Origin: Rhizobiaceae bacterium
GTDB lineage: Bacteria; Pseudomonadota; Alphaproteobacteria; Rhizobiales; Rhizobiaceae
Assembly: GCA_028865845.1 (NCBI GenBank)
Contig: JAGWJK010000303.1
Location: 1 to 6,030 of the forward strand
DNA length: 6,030 nucleotides
Direction of reading: 5' to 3'
Part shown: positions 1-5,864 of the stretch, in pieces
Numbering within the stretch: position 1 is the stretch's first letter
Layout: each line of letters begins with the position of its first letter
The notes under the pieces: model-generated
What the model was told of the DNA's origin: nothing
The model's input: only the letters and a program-made list of their open reading frames with translations
Database searches by the model: none
Position numbers and translations under genes: made by a program

Positions 1-758
1 GCCCGACGCAGACGAAGATCCCCGCTTATGCCTCGATGCTCGGCTTTGCCGTGCTCGACGCCGGCAAGGTGCGCGAGTGGGCGATCGAATACAAGGAAAA
101 GGGCTATCGCGCCCAGAAGTGGTTCTTCCGCCACGGCCCGATGAGCGGCGCCGAGGGCATGAAGAAGAATGTCGAACTGGTGCGCACGCTGCGCGAGGCG
201 GTCGGCGAAGATTACGATCTGATGTTCGATTGCTGGCAGGCAATGGATGTCAATTATGTCGTCGATCTCGCCGAGCGCATCGAGGAATACAAGCCGCGCT
301 GGCTGGAGGAATGCGTCATGCCCGATCGCATCGACAGCTATCGCAAGCTCAGCCAGCGCATCCGCATTCCGCTTTCTGGCGCCGAGCACGAATATACCCG
401 CTGGGGCTTCAAGCGTTTCATCGAATCCGAAGCGCTCGATGTCATCCAGCCCGACATCTACTGGTGCGGCGGCCTGACGGAAACGCTGAAGATTGCCGCC
501 TTTGCCACGGCGCACGATCTCATCACCATTCCGCACGGCCATTCGACCTTTGCGACCGCGCATTTCTCGGCGGTGCAGTCGCCGATCCATACGCCCTACC
601 AGGAGTATCTGGTGAAGTGGAACGCCGTGCACCAGCACTTCCTCGTCGATCCGATCGACATCGTCGAAGGCATGATCGAGGTGCCGGATCGCCCGGGTCT
701 CGCGATGGAGATCGACGCCGCCAAGATCGAGGCGGAAGACATCATCTTCGCCGCCTGA
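1..758 (+). CDS. Enolase-superfamily acid-sugar dehydratase, L-rhamnonate dehydratase-like (5' end cut off)
   Basis: The reading frame is open from base 3 to the TGA at 756-758 and enters from the left edge, so roughly the first third of a ~400-residue protein is missing; the internal ATG at 36 is not the true start. Numbering from that Met, the enolase-superfamily (mandelate racemase/muconate lactonizing) active site is intact: K28 ahead of RHGP on the second barrel strand, metal-ligand acids D65 (LMFDCW), E91 (WLEEC) and E117 (SGAEHE), then D140 (QPDIYWCGG) and H167 (PHGHS), the general-base Asp-His pair. These blocks match the L-rhamnonate dehydratase (RhmD) subgroup in order and spacing as I recall that family. 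Such enzymes dehydrate an aldonic acid to a 2-keto-3-deoxy acid in the cytoplasm using Mg2+. The exact substrate cannot be read from the sequence; other sugar acids are possible. The family call is secure, the substrate is not. Confidence 0.9.
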   Translation, partial: PTQTKIPAYASMLGFAVLDAGKVREWAIEYKEKGYRAQKWFFRHGPMSGAEGMKKNVELVRTLREAVGEDYDLMFDCWQAMDVNYVVDLAERIEEYKPRWLEECVMPDRIDSYRKLSQRIRIPLSGAEHEYTRWGFKRFIESEALDVIQPDIYWCGGLTETLKIAAFATAHDLITIPHGHSTFATAHFSAVQSPIHTPYQEYLVKWNAVHQHFLVDPIDIVEGMIEVPDRPGLAMEIDAAKIEAEDIIFAA

Positions 759-772
759 GGCGGGTGAAATCG

Positions 773-799
773 AAGGCCGGGAGCAATCCCGGCCTTTTT
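773..799 (+). terminator. Intrinsic terminator after the dehydratase gene
   Basis: A perfect 10-bp stem (aaggccggga at 773-782 with tcccggcctt at 787-796) closes a GCAA tetraloop, a stable GNRA type, and runs into five T residues at 795-799. It lies 14 bp after the dehydratase stop codon, so the dehydratase is the last gene of its transcript and the next gene needs its own promoter. Confidence 0.93.
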
Positions 800-889
800 G
801 GTAACATCGGGATCACGAAGAGTTTCGTTATCATCCTCCGGGCTTTGACCTATCAAATTCACCGGACAGACCGAAAACCTGTGGGTTCG

Positions 890-896
890 AAGGAGG
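890..896 (+). promoter_or_regulatory. Strong ribosome binding site for the isochorismatase-like gene
   Basis: AAGGAGG is a full Shine-Dalgarno match with 6 bases between it and the ATG at 903. It fixes the start of the exported protein and suggests efficient translation. Confidence 0.85.
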
Positions 897-902
897 AGAT
901 TC

Positions 903-1589
903 ATGAAGCGATTTGGTATCGTGACAAACAAGGCCGTCGCAGTTCTCGGCGCTGGTTTCATCGCGCTGAGTGCCGCCTTCGGCCCGGTTGGCGTCTCGTC
1001 CGCTTCGGCGCAGACCATTATCGATGACTGGCAGAACGTGAAAGCGCCGGCAGCGCCGGAGCTAAAGCCTGTCAATATCGACCAGAAGACGACGGCGCTG
1101 CTGATCCTCGATTTCAATGGTGCGCAGGACCCGACGAAAGGGCCGTGCAACAAGAATACCAAGCCGCGCTGCCTCGCCTCGCTGCCGAAGGTCAAGGCGA
1201 TGCTGGATGAGGCCCGCGCCAAGGGCGTGTTCGTCGTCTATAGCCTCGGCGGCGCCGGCGAACCTCAGGATATCGCCACGGTGCTGGCACCGCTCGCCAG
1301 CGACCCGATCGTCAAGTCAGGCCCCGACAAATTCGTCGGCACCAACCTGCGCAACATCCTGTCGGACAAGGGCATCAAGACCGTGATCGTCACCGGCACG
1401 GCAGCCGAGGGTGCTGTCCTCGATACGGCAACCGACGCTGCGCTCAACGGCATGAACATCATCATCCCCGTCGACGGCATGTCGTCGACCGATCCTTACG
1501 CCGAGCAATATGTCGCCTGGCATATGGTGAACGCGCCCGGCGTGTCGCAGAAGACGACGCTCACCAAGATCGACATGATCAAATTCTGA
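903..1589 (+). CDS. Exported isochorismatase-fold (cysteine hydrolase family) protein with Cys-to-Ala active-site change
   Basis: The 228-residue protein begins with a Sec-type signal peptide: basic MKRFGIVTNK, a hydrophobic stretch at about 11-30, and an A-x-A site (ASA, 34-36), so cleavage is likely before Q37 and the mature protein is periplasmic. The rest is an isochorismatase-like alpha/beta fold. D70 (LLILDFN) and K138 (IVKSG, ahead of KFVGTNL) align with two of the three catalytic residues. The third, normally Cys in a motif like VTGVATNVCV, is A171 in VTGTAAEGAVL. Cys82 and Cys90 are close together and could form a disulfide in the periplasm (inference). Family members hydrolyse isochorismate, nicotinamide or N-carbamoyl compounds through the Cys; without it that chemistry is not expected. 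It may be a binding protein or use another mechanism. It is flanked by terminators on both sides, so it is probably monocistronic. The fold is confident; the function is unknown. Confidence 0.9.
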   Translation: MKRFGIVTNKAVAVLGAGFIALSAAFGPVGVSSASAQTIIDDWQNVKAPAAPELKPVNIDQKTTALLILDFNGAQDPTKGPCNKNTKPRCLASLPKVKAMLDEARAKGVFVVYSLGGAGEPQDIATVLAPLASDPIVKSGPDKFVGTNLRNILSDKGIKTVIVTGTAAEGAVLDTATDAALNGMNIIIPVDGMSSTDPYAEQYVAWHMVNAPGVSQKTTLTKIDMIKF

Positions 1590-1604
1590 TATCCGCCGGA
1601 TATC
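1588..1604. repeat. Perfect inverted repeat overlapping the isochorismatase-like stop codon
   Basis: The arms gatatcc (1588-1594) and ggatatc (1598-1604) are perfect 7-bp complements around a 3-base GCC. It begins within the TGA stop at 1587-1589 and is not followed by a T tract, so it is not a complete terminator alone. It may stabilise the mRNA 3' end ahead of the hairpin 15 bp downstream. Confidence 0.55.
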
Positions 1605-1618
1605 CTGACATCGCCGTC

Positions 1619-1655
1619 AAAAAATCCCGCTTCCGACCTCGGAGGCGGGATTTTC
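1619..1655. terminator. Bidirectional intrinsic terminator between convergent genes
   Basis: The outer arms aaaatcccgc (1621-1630) and gcgggatttt (1645-1654) pair perfectly. After a T-G wobble, inner arms tccg (1632-1635) and cgga (1640-1643) extend the stem around a 4-base loop. On the plus strand the stem ends in TTTT for the isochorismatase-like gene. On the minus strand it ends in six T residues, because six A residues stand at 1619-1624. It can therefore serve both the plus-strand gene and any read-through from the minus-strand hydrolase gene. Confidence 0.9.
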
Positions 1656-1720
1656 GTGTTTATTGAGGTTGTTCAAGCAACTCCAGGAAAAGTGCGCAGC
1701 GGTTTTCCGTCCGGAATTGC

Positions 1721-1774
1721 GAAAAAACAAAAAGATGGAGCGGTTCTCTGCTTCCGTGAGAAGCTGAACCGCTC
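1721..1774 (-). terminator. Intrinsic terminator of the dienelactone hydrolase-family gene
   Basis: Read on the minus strand, the arms gagcggtt and aaccgctc (plus coordinates 1767-1774 and 1738-1745) form an 8-bp stem. An inner stem gcttc/gaagc (1750-1754 with 1760-1764) encloses a 5-base loop. A T-rich run follows directly (complement of the A-rich tract at about 1721-1735: two runs of T broken by a single G). The stem starts inside the hydrolase stop codon (1774-1776), which makes a very compact gene end. Confidence 0.85.
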
Positions 1775-2505
1775 TAGGCCAGTGTCTCGTCGAAGAGTTC
1801 CAGCAGGCGCTTCCAGTGACGCTCGGCACCGGTTTCGTTGTAGACGCCGTGGTCGGGAACGGTCCAGCCATGGGCCATGCCGACATAATTCTCGATGATA
1901 TGATCGACGCCGCCGGTGCGGAAGGCTTCGGCGAGACGGGCCGATTGTTCTGGCGGGAAGCTGTTGTCGACGCCGGCGACGCCGACATAGACACGGGCCT
2001 TGATGTCGGCCGCCAGGCGATGCGGGCTGTCTTCGGCCTCGCTTGCCAGATTGCCGCCGTGGAAGCTGGCCGCAGCAGCGATGCGGTCGGAATAGCTGGC
2101 GGCGGCAGTGATCGCGCGGGCGCCGCCCATGCAATAGCCGACGGTGCCGATCGGACCAGAGGCGCCGGCAGCGGTCAGCGTCTCGATGAAGGTGCCGCTG
2201 TCGCGCTTGGTCATCTCCTGCGTCGTGCCATGCAGCATCTTCAGGATCGTTTCGCGTGCGCTCGGGTCGCCGAAAGCGTTGCCGCCGAAGGGCCCATAGG
2301 CGCCGAAGCGGTAGAAGAGATCGGGCAGCAGCACGGTATAGCCGGCATCGGCGAGCCGCTGGGCCATGCCGTCCAGCGAAGCGCGCGGTCCCATGGCATC
2401 CATGTAGAAGATGATGCCGCGCTCCGCCGAGGCGCCATTGTCGGGGCGGAAGATGGCGGCTTTTGCGACGCCGTCGCCGGTCGTGATTTCGATATCCTGT
2501 TTCAT
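1774..2505 (-). CDS. Dienelactone hydrolase-family alpha/beta hydrolase
   Basis: The 243-residue protein has no signal peptide and is therefore cytoplasmic. The start is taken at 2505 (MKQDIEI) because AGGGAA lies 7 bases upstream and the homologous fold begins here; an in-frame ATG at 2562 would add 19 arginine-rich residues with no domain match. The dienelactone hydrolase triad is visible: C125 in GYCMGG (nucleophile elbow), D180 in GVAGVDNSFPP, and H212 in GMAHGW. The length fits the family. In classical dienelactone hydrolase of chlorocatechol breakdown a Glu in QEIFG contacts the nucleophile; here the matching segment is YMDAMGPR, with Asp36 instead. This places it in a different branch, and dienelactone need not be the substrate. 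No aromatic-degradation genes are next to it. It is transcribed alone, away from the S10 peptidase gene, and ends at its own terminator. The hydrolase class is confident; the substrate is unknown. Confidence 0.92.
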   Translation of the reverse strand: MKQDIEITTGDGVAKAAIFRPDNGASAERGIIFYMDAMGPRASLDGMAQRLADAGYTVLLPDLFYRFGAYGPFGGNAFGDPSARETILKMLHGTTQEMTKRDSGTFIETLTAAGASGPIGTVGYCMGGARAITAAASYSDRIAAAASFHGGNLASEAEDSPHRLAADIKARVYVGVAGVDNSFPPEQSARLAEAFRTGGVDHIIENYVGMAHGWTVPDHGVYNETGAERHWKRLLELFDETLA

Positions 2506-2512
2506 CGTCAGA

Positions 2513-2518
2513 TTCCCT
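2513..2518 (-). promoter_or_regulatory. Ribosome binding site supporting the hydrolase start at 2505
   Basis: On the minus strand AGGGAA precedes the ATG at 2505 by 7 bases. This moderate Shine-Dalgarno match is the reason for choosing this start over the in-frame ATG at 2562. Confidence 0.55.
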
Positions 2519-2599
2519 GTGGTTCCGGTTCGGATTTGGTTTCCCCGGCGGCACCTTGGCAAATGGCCGGTGGGCGCTCAATACCAATTTCCCGTCAAA

Positions 2600-2627
2600 G
2601 GGATAGGACAGCGTAATCGTCGATCAA
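2600..2627 (-). promoter_or_regulatory. Candidate promoter for the dienelactone hydrolase-family gene
   Basis: On the minus strand TTGATC (2622-2627) and TATCCC (2600-2605) are spaced 16 bases apart, a partial match to the housekeeping sigma consensus. They lie about 95 bp upstream of the gene start. The -10 element is weak and alphaproteobacterial promoters are hard to call by eye, so this is tentative. Confidence 0.22.
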
Positions 2628-2638
2628 CATCTCTTGAG

Positions 2639-2667
2639 TTCTCGCTGTCACCGTTGGTGACTAGTAT
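2639..2667 (+). promoter_or_regulatory. Candidate promoter with palindromic operator for the S10 peptidase gene
   Basis: A perfect inverted repeat, gtcacc (2647-2652) and ggtgac (2656-2661) around GTT, sits inside a possible 17-base spacer between a weak -35 (TTCTCG, 2639-2644) and a partial -10 (TAGTAT, 2662-2667). A protein bound to the palindrome would cover this promoter. It lies about 140 bp upstream of the divergent hydrolase start and could affect that gene too. The palindrome is seen directly; the promoter and operator roles are inference. The rest of the 2506-2715 divergent gap shows no further gene. Confidence 0.35.
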
Positions 2668-2702
2668 CCGGGAATGACGGCGTCGATGCGCGGGGCCGAT
2701 AA

Positions 2703-2706
2703 AGGG
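2703..2706 (+). promoter_or_regulatory. Ribosome binding site supporting the S10 peptidase start at 2716
   Basis: AGGG stands 9 bases before the ATG at 2716. The in-frame ATG at 2674 has only GGGA immediately against it, too close to act as a Shine-Dalgarno. This supports the start that places the signal peptide at the N-terminus. Confidence 0.5.
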
Positions 2707-2715
2707 TGCTCATTC

Positions 2716-4251
2716 ATGTCTTTTCGTCACATCGTTCCCGGTCTTGCGCTGGTCTTTTCTCTCGTTTCGACGTTGGCTTTTGCGGCGTCCTCGGATCAGG
2801 GGCATTCCGAAGGTCGCTCCAACGGCGGCGGCAGCGTCCTTTCGCTTCTGCCGGCCGATGCGGTCAGCGATCACGTGCTGAATGCCGGCGGCAAGAGCAT
2901 TCCCTATACGGCAACCGCCGGCACGCTCGATCTTTTCGGGGAAGACGGCCAGCGCACGGCGGCGATCTTCTATACTTCCTATGTCGCCAAGAACCGCGAT
3001 CCGAACCGGCCGGTCACCTTCGTCTTCAACGGCGGACCCGGCGCGGCTTCGGCCTTTCTGAGCCTCGGATTGGTCGGCCCGCGCATTCTCGATTTTGGTC
3101 CGGATGCGCGCGATGGCGCCAATGCGAAGCTCGTCGACAATCCTCAGAGCTGGCTCGAATTCACCGATCTGGTTCTGATCGATCCGATCGGGACCGGTTG
3201 GAGCCGCACGGTGAAGCCTGACGATGCCAATGATTTCTACAGCGTGCACACCGATGCCGAGAGCCTGTCGAAAGCGATCGCGCTTTATGTCGCCCACAAC
3301 GGCCGCAGCGCCTCGCCGAAATATATCCTCGGAGAGAGCTATGGCGGCCTGCGCTCGGCGAAGGTCGCCACCAGCCTGCGGCGCGACCAGGGCATCTTGC
3401 TCTCCGGCATCGTGATGATATCGCCGCTGATCGAAGGGCGGCTGGTCTTTGGCGCGAACGACTACGCGCTCGGCGCAGCGCTGGAGCTGCCTTCGCTTGC
3501 CGCCGGCGAGCTGGAGCGGCAGAACGCCTTCACCGAGCAAGCAGTGCGGGATGCCGAAAAATTTGCGCTGAACGAATATCTGCCGACGCTTGCCGGACCG
3601 CCGCCGTCAGGGGACGCCGGACGCGCTTTCTATGAACGCGTCGCCAAGCTCACCGGCATTCCCGTCGATGTGGTGACCAAGAATCAGGGCTTCCTCGGCT
3701 CGGCCTATATCAAGCATTCCGACGGCGACGGCGGTGATGTCGTGAGCGCCTACGACTCGTCGTTTCTTGCTCCCGATCCCTATCCAGAATCCGAAAATCA
3801 CGGCGAAGATCCGATCCTGGACGGCTTCGTCCGGGCCTATGGCGGGGCTTTTTCGGCCTATGCCCGCGATGAACTCGGCTTTCATACCGACATGACCTAC
3901 ACCCTGCTGTCGGAATCGGTGAACGAGCACTGGAAATGGAACGGCCGCAACGGCGGTTCGCGGCTGAATGCCAGCGGCACCGATGATCTCAAGGAGATGC
4001 TGTCGCTCGTGCCGTCGTTCCGGCTGATGGTGGCGCAGGGCTACAGCGACCTGATCGTGCCATACGGCGTCAACAAATACGTGCTGGATCATATGCCGCA
4101 GGCTTTCGCCGATCGTGTGGCGCTGAAGCTCTACCATGGCGGGCACATGTTCTACACGCGGCCGCCGTCGCGCCAGCAGTTCAGCGCCGATGCCAAGGCG
4201 TTCTTCGCCGCTCAGCCGTCGCAAGCCGTACCGCAGCAGCAATCGAACTGA
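2716..4251 (+). CDS. Exported S10-family serine carboxypeptidase-like peptidase
   Basis: The 511-residue protein starts at 2716, where the sequence opens directly into a signal peptide (MSFRHIV, then a hydrophobic core, ending LAFA before ASS at about residue 23). Starting at 2674 would bury this behind 14 extra residues. The S10 (serine carboxypeptidase, alpha/beta hydrolase fold) signature blocks are all present in order: FNGGPG at 104-109 (oxyanion region), nucleophile S208 in GESYGG, D445 in GYSDLIVP, and H477 in GGHM. Length fits bacterial S10 members. S10 enzymes remove C-terminal residues from peptides, usually at acidic pH; here the site would be the periplasm or outside the cell. The tail after about residue 495 is Q- and P-rich (ending PQQQSN) and probably disordered. 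It is transcribed alone from the divergent region and faces the channel gene tail to tail. Family and export are confident; the natural substrate is unknown, and acyl-transferase activity, known for some S10 relatives, cannot be excluded. Confidence 0.93.
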   Translation: MSFRHIVPGLALVFSLVSTLAFAASSDQGHSEGRSNGGGSVLSLLPADAVSDHVLNAGGKSIPYTATAGTLDLFGEDGQRTAAIFYTSYVAKNRDPNRPVTFVFNGGPGAASAFLSLGLVGPRILDFGPDARDGANAKLVDNPQSWLEFTDLVLIDPIGTGWSRTVKPDDANDFYSVHTDAESLSKAIALYVAHNGRSASPKYILGESYGGLRSAKVATSLRRDQGILLSGIVMISPLIEGRLVFGANDYALGAALELPSLAAGELERQNAFTEQAVRDAEKFALNEYLPTLAGPPPSGDAGRAFYERVAKLTGIPVDVVTKNQGFLGSAYIKHSDGDGGDVVSAYDSSFLAPDPYPESENHGEDPILDGFVRAYGGAFSAYARDELGFHTDMTYTLLSESVNEHWKWNGRNGGSRLNASGTDDLKEMLSLVPSFRLMVAQGYSDLIVPYGVNKYVLDHMPQAFADRVALKLYHGGHMFYTRPPSRQQFSADAKAFFAAQPSQAVPQQQSN

Positions 4252-4253
4252 GG

Positions 4254-4281
4254 GACCGGCGCCGTCTCTGCTTCGCCGGTC
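4254..4281. terminator. Hairpin in the convergent gap between the peptidase and channel genes
   Basis: The arms gaccggcg (4254-4261) and cgccggtc (4274-4281) are perfect 8-bp complements around a 12-base loop and fill most of the 33-bp gap between the two stop codons. No T run follows on either strand, so this is not a classical intrinsic terminator. It may still act as a shared 3'-end or pausing structure. Confidence 0.5.
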
Positions 4282-4284
4282 TGG

Positions 4285-5793
4285 TCAGTCGTGCTGCAAT
4301 TGGAACAGATGTCGGATTCGCGACGTCAGCGACCCGATCGGTGCGCCGTTTACGAGCATCTCGTTGGCGCCGAAGAGATGGCGTTCGGCCTCGATGCGTT
4401 TCGACATGATGGTTCCGAGTTCATCCGCGATCGCCGGACGGTCGTGCAGTAAGGGCGCGAGACAGTCTTCGCCGATCTCGTAGATCACCACGAAGGTCAG
4501 CGCCTTGATGGTGCCGACCTCGCCCGAACCCATCAGCACACCGCCTTCGCCGAAATAGTCGCCCGGGGCGAGCCTAGTGAGCTCGATTTGGCGCTGTGCC
4601 TCGCTGCGCGTGATGCTGATGACGCCGGAGCGGACGATCATCAGTGAGCGCAGCCGGGAATCCTGGGCGGCGATCACACTGTCTTTCTGGTAGGTGCGCC
4701 GCGCCATGTGGGTCGCGACGTGCTCTTTCTCGTCTTCGGTGAGCGACGAGAACAGCGGGATATTGCTGAGCAGGCGCCAGGGAGTACCCGGATGCTGGGC
4801 TGCGCCTGTCGTGTCGGGCTGCATGTCCGGCGGCAGCTGCAGGGTGCCCGAAGGGCTCGCCAGTCTGAGTCCGCCCGCCTTGGAGTGGCGATAGATCAGA
4901 TCGTAGATCTCGTTCTTGGCGGCGGTTGTCTGCGATATGTCGCGAATGCGGAAAAACAGCTGCAGTTCGACAGCCTGTCCGTCGATCGAATCGATCATCA
5001 CGCTGGGTTCCGGCGTCTTCTGGATCGAATTGCAGCTGATTAGCACATTGCGCATCACGTCAACGATGACCTTGGGCTGGGTGGTCGGTTCGACGCGGAC
5101 GGTGATGGTGACGCCATGACTTTCGTCAGGGCTCGATAGGTTGGTGATCCGCGTCTTGGCAAGCGCGCTGTTGGGGATGACGACCAGGTCGTTGGTGCCG
5201 CTTAACAGATGCGTGGCGCGCCAGTTGGTCTCGACGACGCGCCCTTGTATGTCGTTGTCTAGCACCACCCAGTCACCGACCGAATAGGGCCTGCCGAGAT
5301 TGAGCGCGATTCCGGAAAAGACGTCGCTCAACGTGCTTTGCAGCGCGAGACCGAGAATGATGGCGAAGACGCCCGATGTCGCGATCAACGTGCCGACGGG
5401 CACGCTGAAGACGTCGGCGACCACCGAAAGAGCGGCGCCCAGATAGATGATGCCGACGATCAGATCCTGCAGCAACCGGCCCTCGCGCGGCTTGCGCTCG
5501 AAGATCAGGAACAGCCGCACCGAGGCGACCAGCACCCAGGCGCCGTTGATCCACCAGACGATCTTGGCAAAACCGATGAAGATCCGAAGCGTCACCGTTT
5601 GTTGCGGCGGGGTCGGCTCATAGGGCACGATGCCGTGATAAAGCAGTAGTGCCGTCAGGCTGACGAAAAACGCGATCTGGCCGATCAGTCTCCCGGCGCG
5701 CCGGTGGCGCAGCAGGAAGCGGCTGATGAAGGTCCCGACGACGACCAGGATGCAGAACTGGACGATCGGATCGGCGAGGAGTGTAAGCAACAT
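4285..5793 (-). CDS. MscS-family mechanosensitive channel with C-terminal cyclic-nucleotide-binding-like domain
   Basis: The 502-residue inner-membrane protein starts at ATG 5793, with AAGG 5 bases upstream. Hydrophobic segments lie at about 9-28, 37-56, 71-97 and 109-129, followed by the pore-lining helix at 131-165 (GVFAIILGLALQ, then SDVFSGIAL). The MscS beta domain follows: LGRPYSVGDWV (166-176), a G-x-V-x-E-x-N-W-R stretch near 184-192, and IPNSAL (206-211). A cNMP-binding-like domain covers about 340-460 (IPLFSSLTEDE, RSGVISI, GDYFGEGGVL). Family knowledge: MscS channels open on membrane tension, and the fused CNB-domain group (bCNG type) has been proposed to be ligand-modulated. Odd point: in the phosphate-binding cassette, normally FGE..LL..xxR-T/S-A, the Arg position is E425 and the Thr/Ser position V426 (GSGEVGTIKAL). 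Binding of cAMP or cGMP in the usual way is therefore doubtful. It lies 71 bp after the GntR gene on the same strand, so co-transcription is possible; no clear promoter is seen. Confidence 0.93.
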   Translation of the reverse strand: MLLTLLADPIVQFCILVVVGTFISRFLLRHRRAGRLIGQIAFFVSLTALLLYHGIVPYEPTPPQQTVTLRIFIGFAKIVWWINGAWVLVASVRLFLIFERKPREGRLLQDLIVGIIYLGAALSVVADVFSVPVGTLIATSGVFAIILGLALQSTLSDVFSGIALNLGRPYSVGDWVVLDNDIQGRVVETNWRATHLLSGTNDLVVIPNSALAKTRITNLSSPDESHGVTITVRVEPTTQPKVIVDVMRNVLISCNSIQKTPEPSVMIDSIDGQAVELQLFFRIRDISQTTAAKNEIYDLIYRHSKAGGLRLASPSGTLQLPPDMQPDTTGAAQHPGTPWRLLSNIPLFSSLTEDEKEHVATHMARRTYQKDSVIAAQDSRLRSLMIVRSGVISITRSEAQRQIELTRLAPGDYFGEGGVLMGSGEVGTIKALTFVVIYEIGEDCLAPLLHDRPAIADELGTIMSKRIEAERHLFGANEMLVNGAPIGSLTSRIRHLFQLQHD

Positions 5794-5864
5794 GGAGACC
5801 TTGCCGCGCTCAGTCTTTCGGATGGGCGGTAAATTGGCATGAACTTAGCGGCAATGCCATACGC

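Noticed and set aside
800..829. GGTAAC ... CGTT resembling an extracytoplasmic sigma factor (EcfG-type) promoter
   Set aside because: The -35 part differs from GGAAC and the spacer is 20 bases rather than about 16-17.
845..873. TTGACC as a -35 element for the isochorismatase-like gene
   Set aside because: No acceptable -10 sequence lies 16-18 bases downstream (AGACCG at the 17-base position).
77..1027. Plus-strand open frame (316 codons) running across the dehydratase and into the next gene
   Set aside because: It passes straight through a strong terminator and overlaps two well-supported genes; its composition is Arg-rich frame-shadow sequence.
1656..1898. Short plus-strand open frame starting in the convergent gap
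   Set aside because: It starts next to the bidirectional terminator, has no ribosome binding site, and reads through the minus-strand terminator and hydrolase 3' end.
1816..2616. Plus-strand open frame (266 codons) opposite the dienelactone hydrolase-family gene
   Set aside because: It is rich in Gly/Ala/Asp with no motif, while the minus strand encodes a complete Cys-Asp-His hydrolase over the same bases.
2674..2715. Earlier ATG for the S10 peptidase gene
   Set aside because: It would place 14 residues ahead of the signal peptide and has no properly spaced Shine-Dalgarno sequence; 2716 fits better.
2710..3540. Long open frame (276 codons) on the minus strand
   Set aside because: It lies wholly opposite the S10 peptidase gene, shows no recognisable domain, and has the charged, Arg/Asp-rich composition typical of the antisense of a high-GC gene.
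3607..4242. Long open frame (211 codons) on the minus strand
   Set aside because: It is antisense to the catalytic Asp and His region of the S10 peptidase gene, with no domain and no ribosome binding site that I can support.
5801..5854. Complementary 7-base arms (ttgccgc and gcggcaa) upstream of the channel gene
   Set aside because: The 40-base spacing and lack of supporting pairs or T tract make a chance match likely in high-GC DNA.
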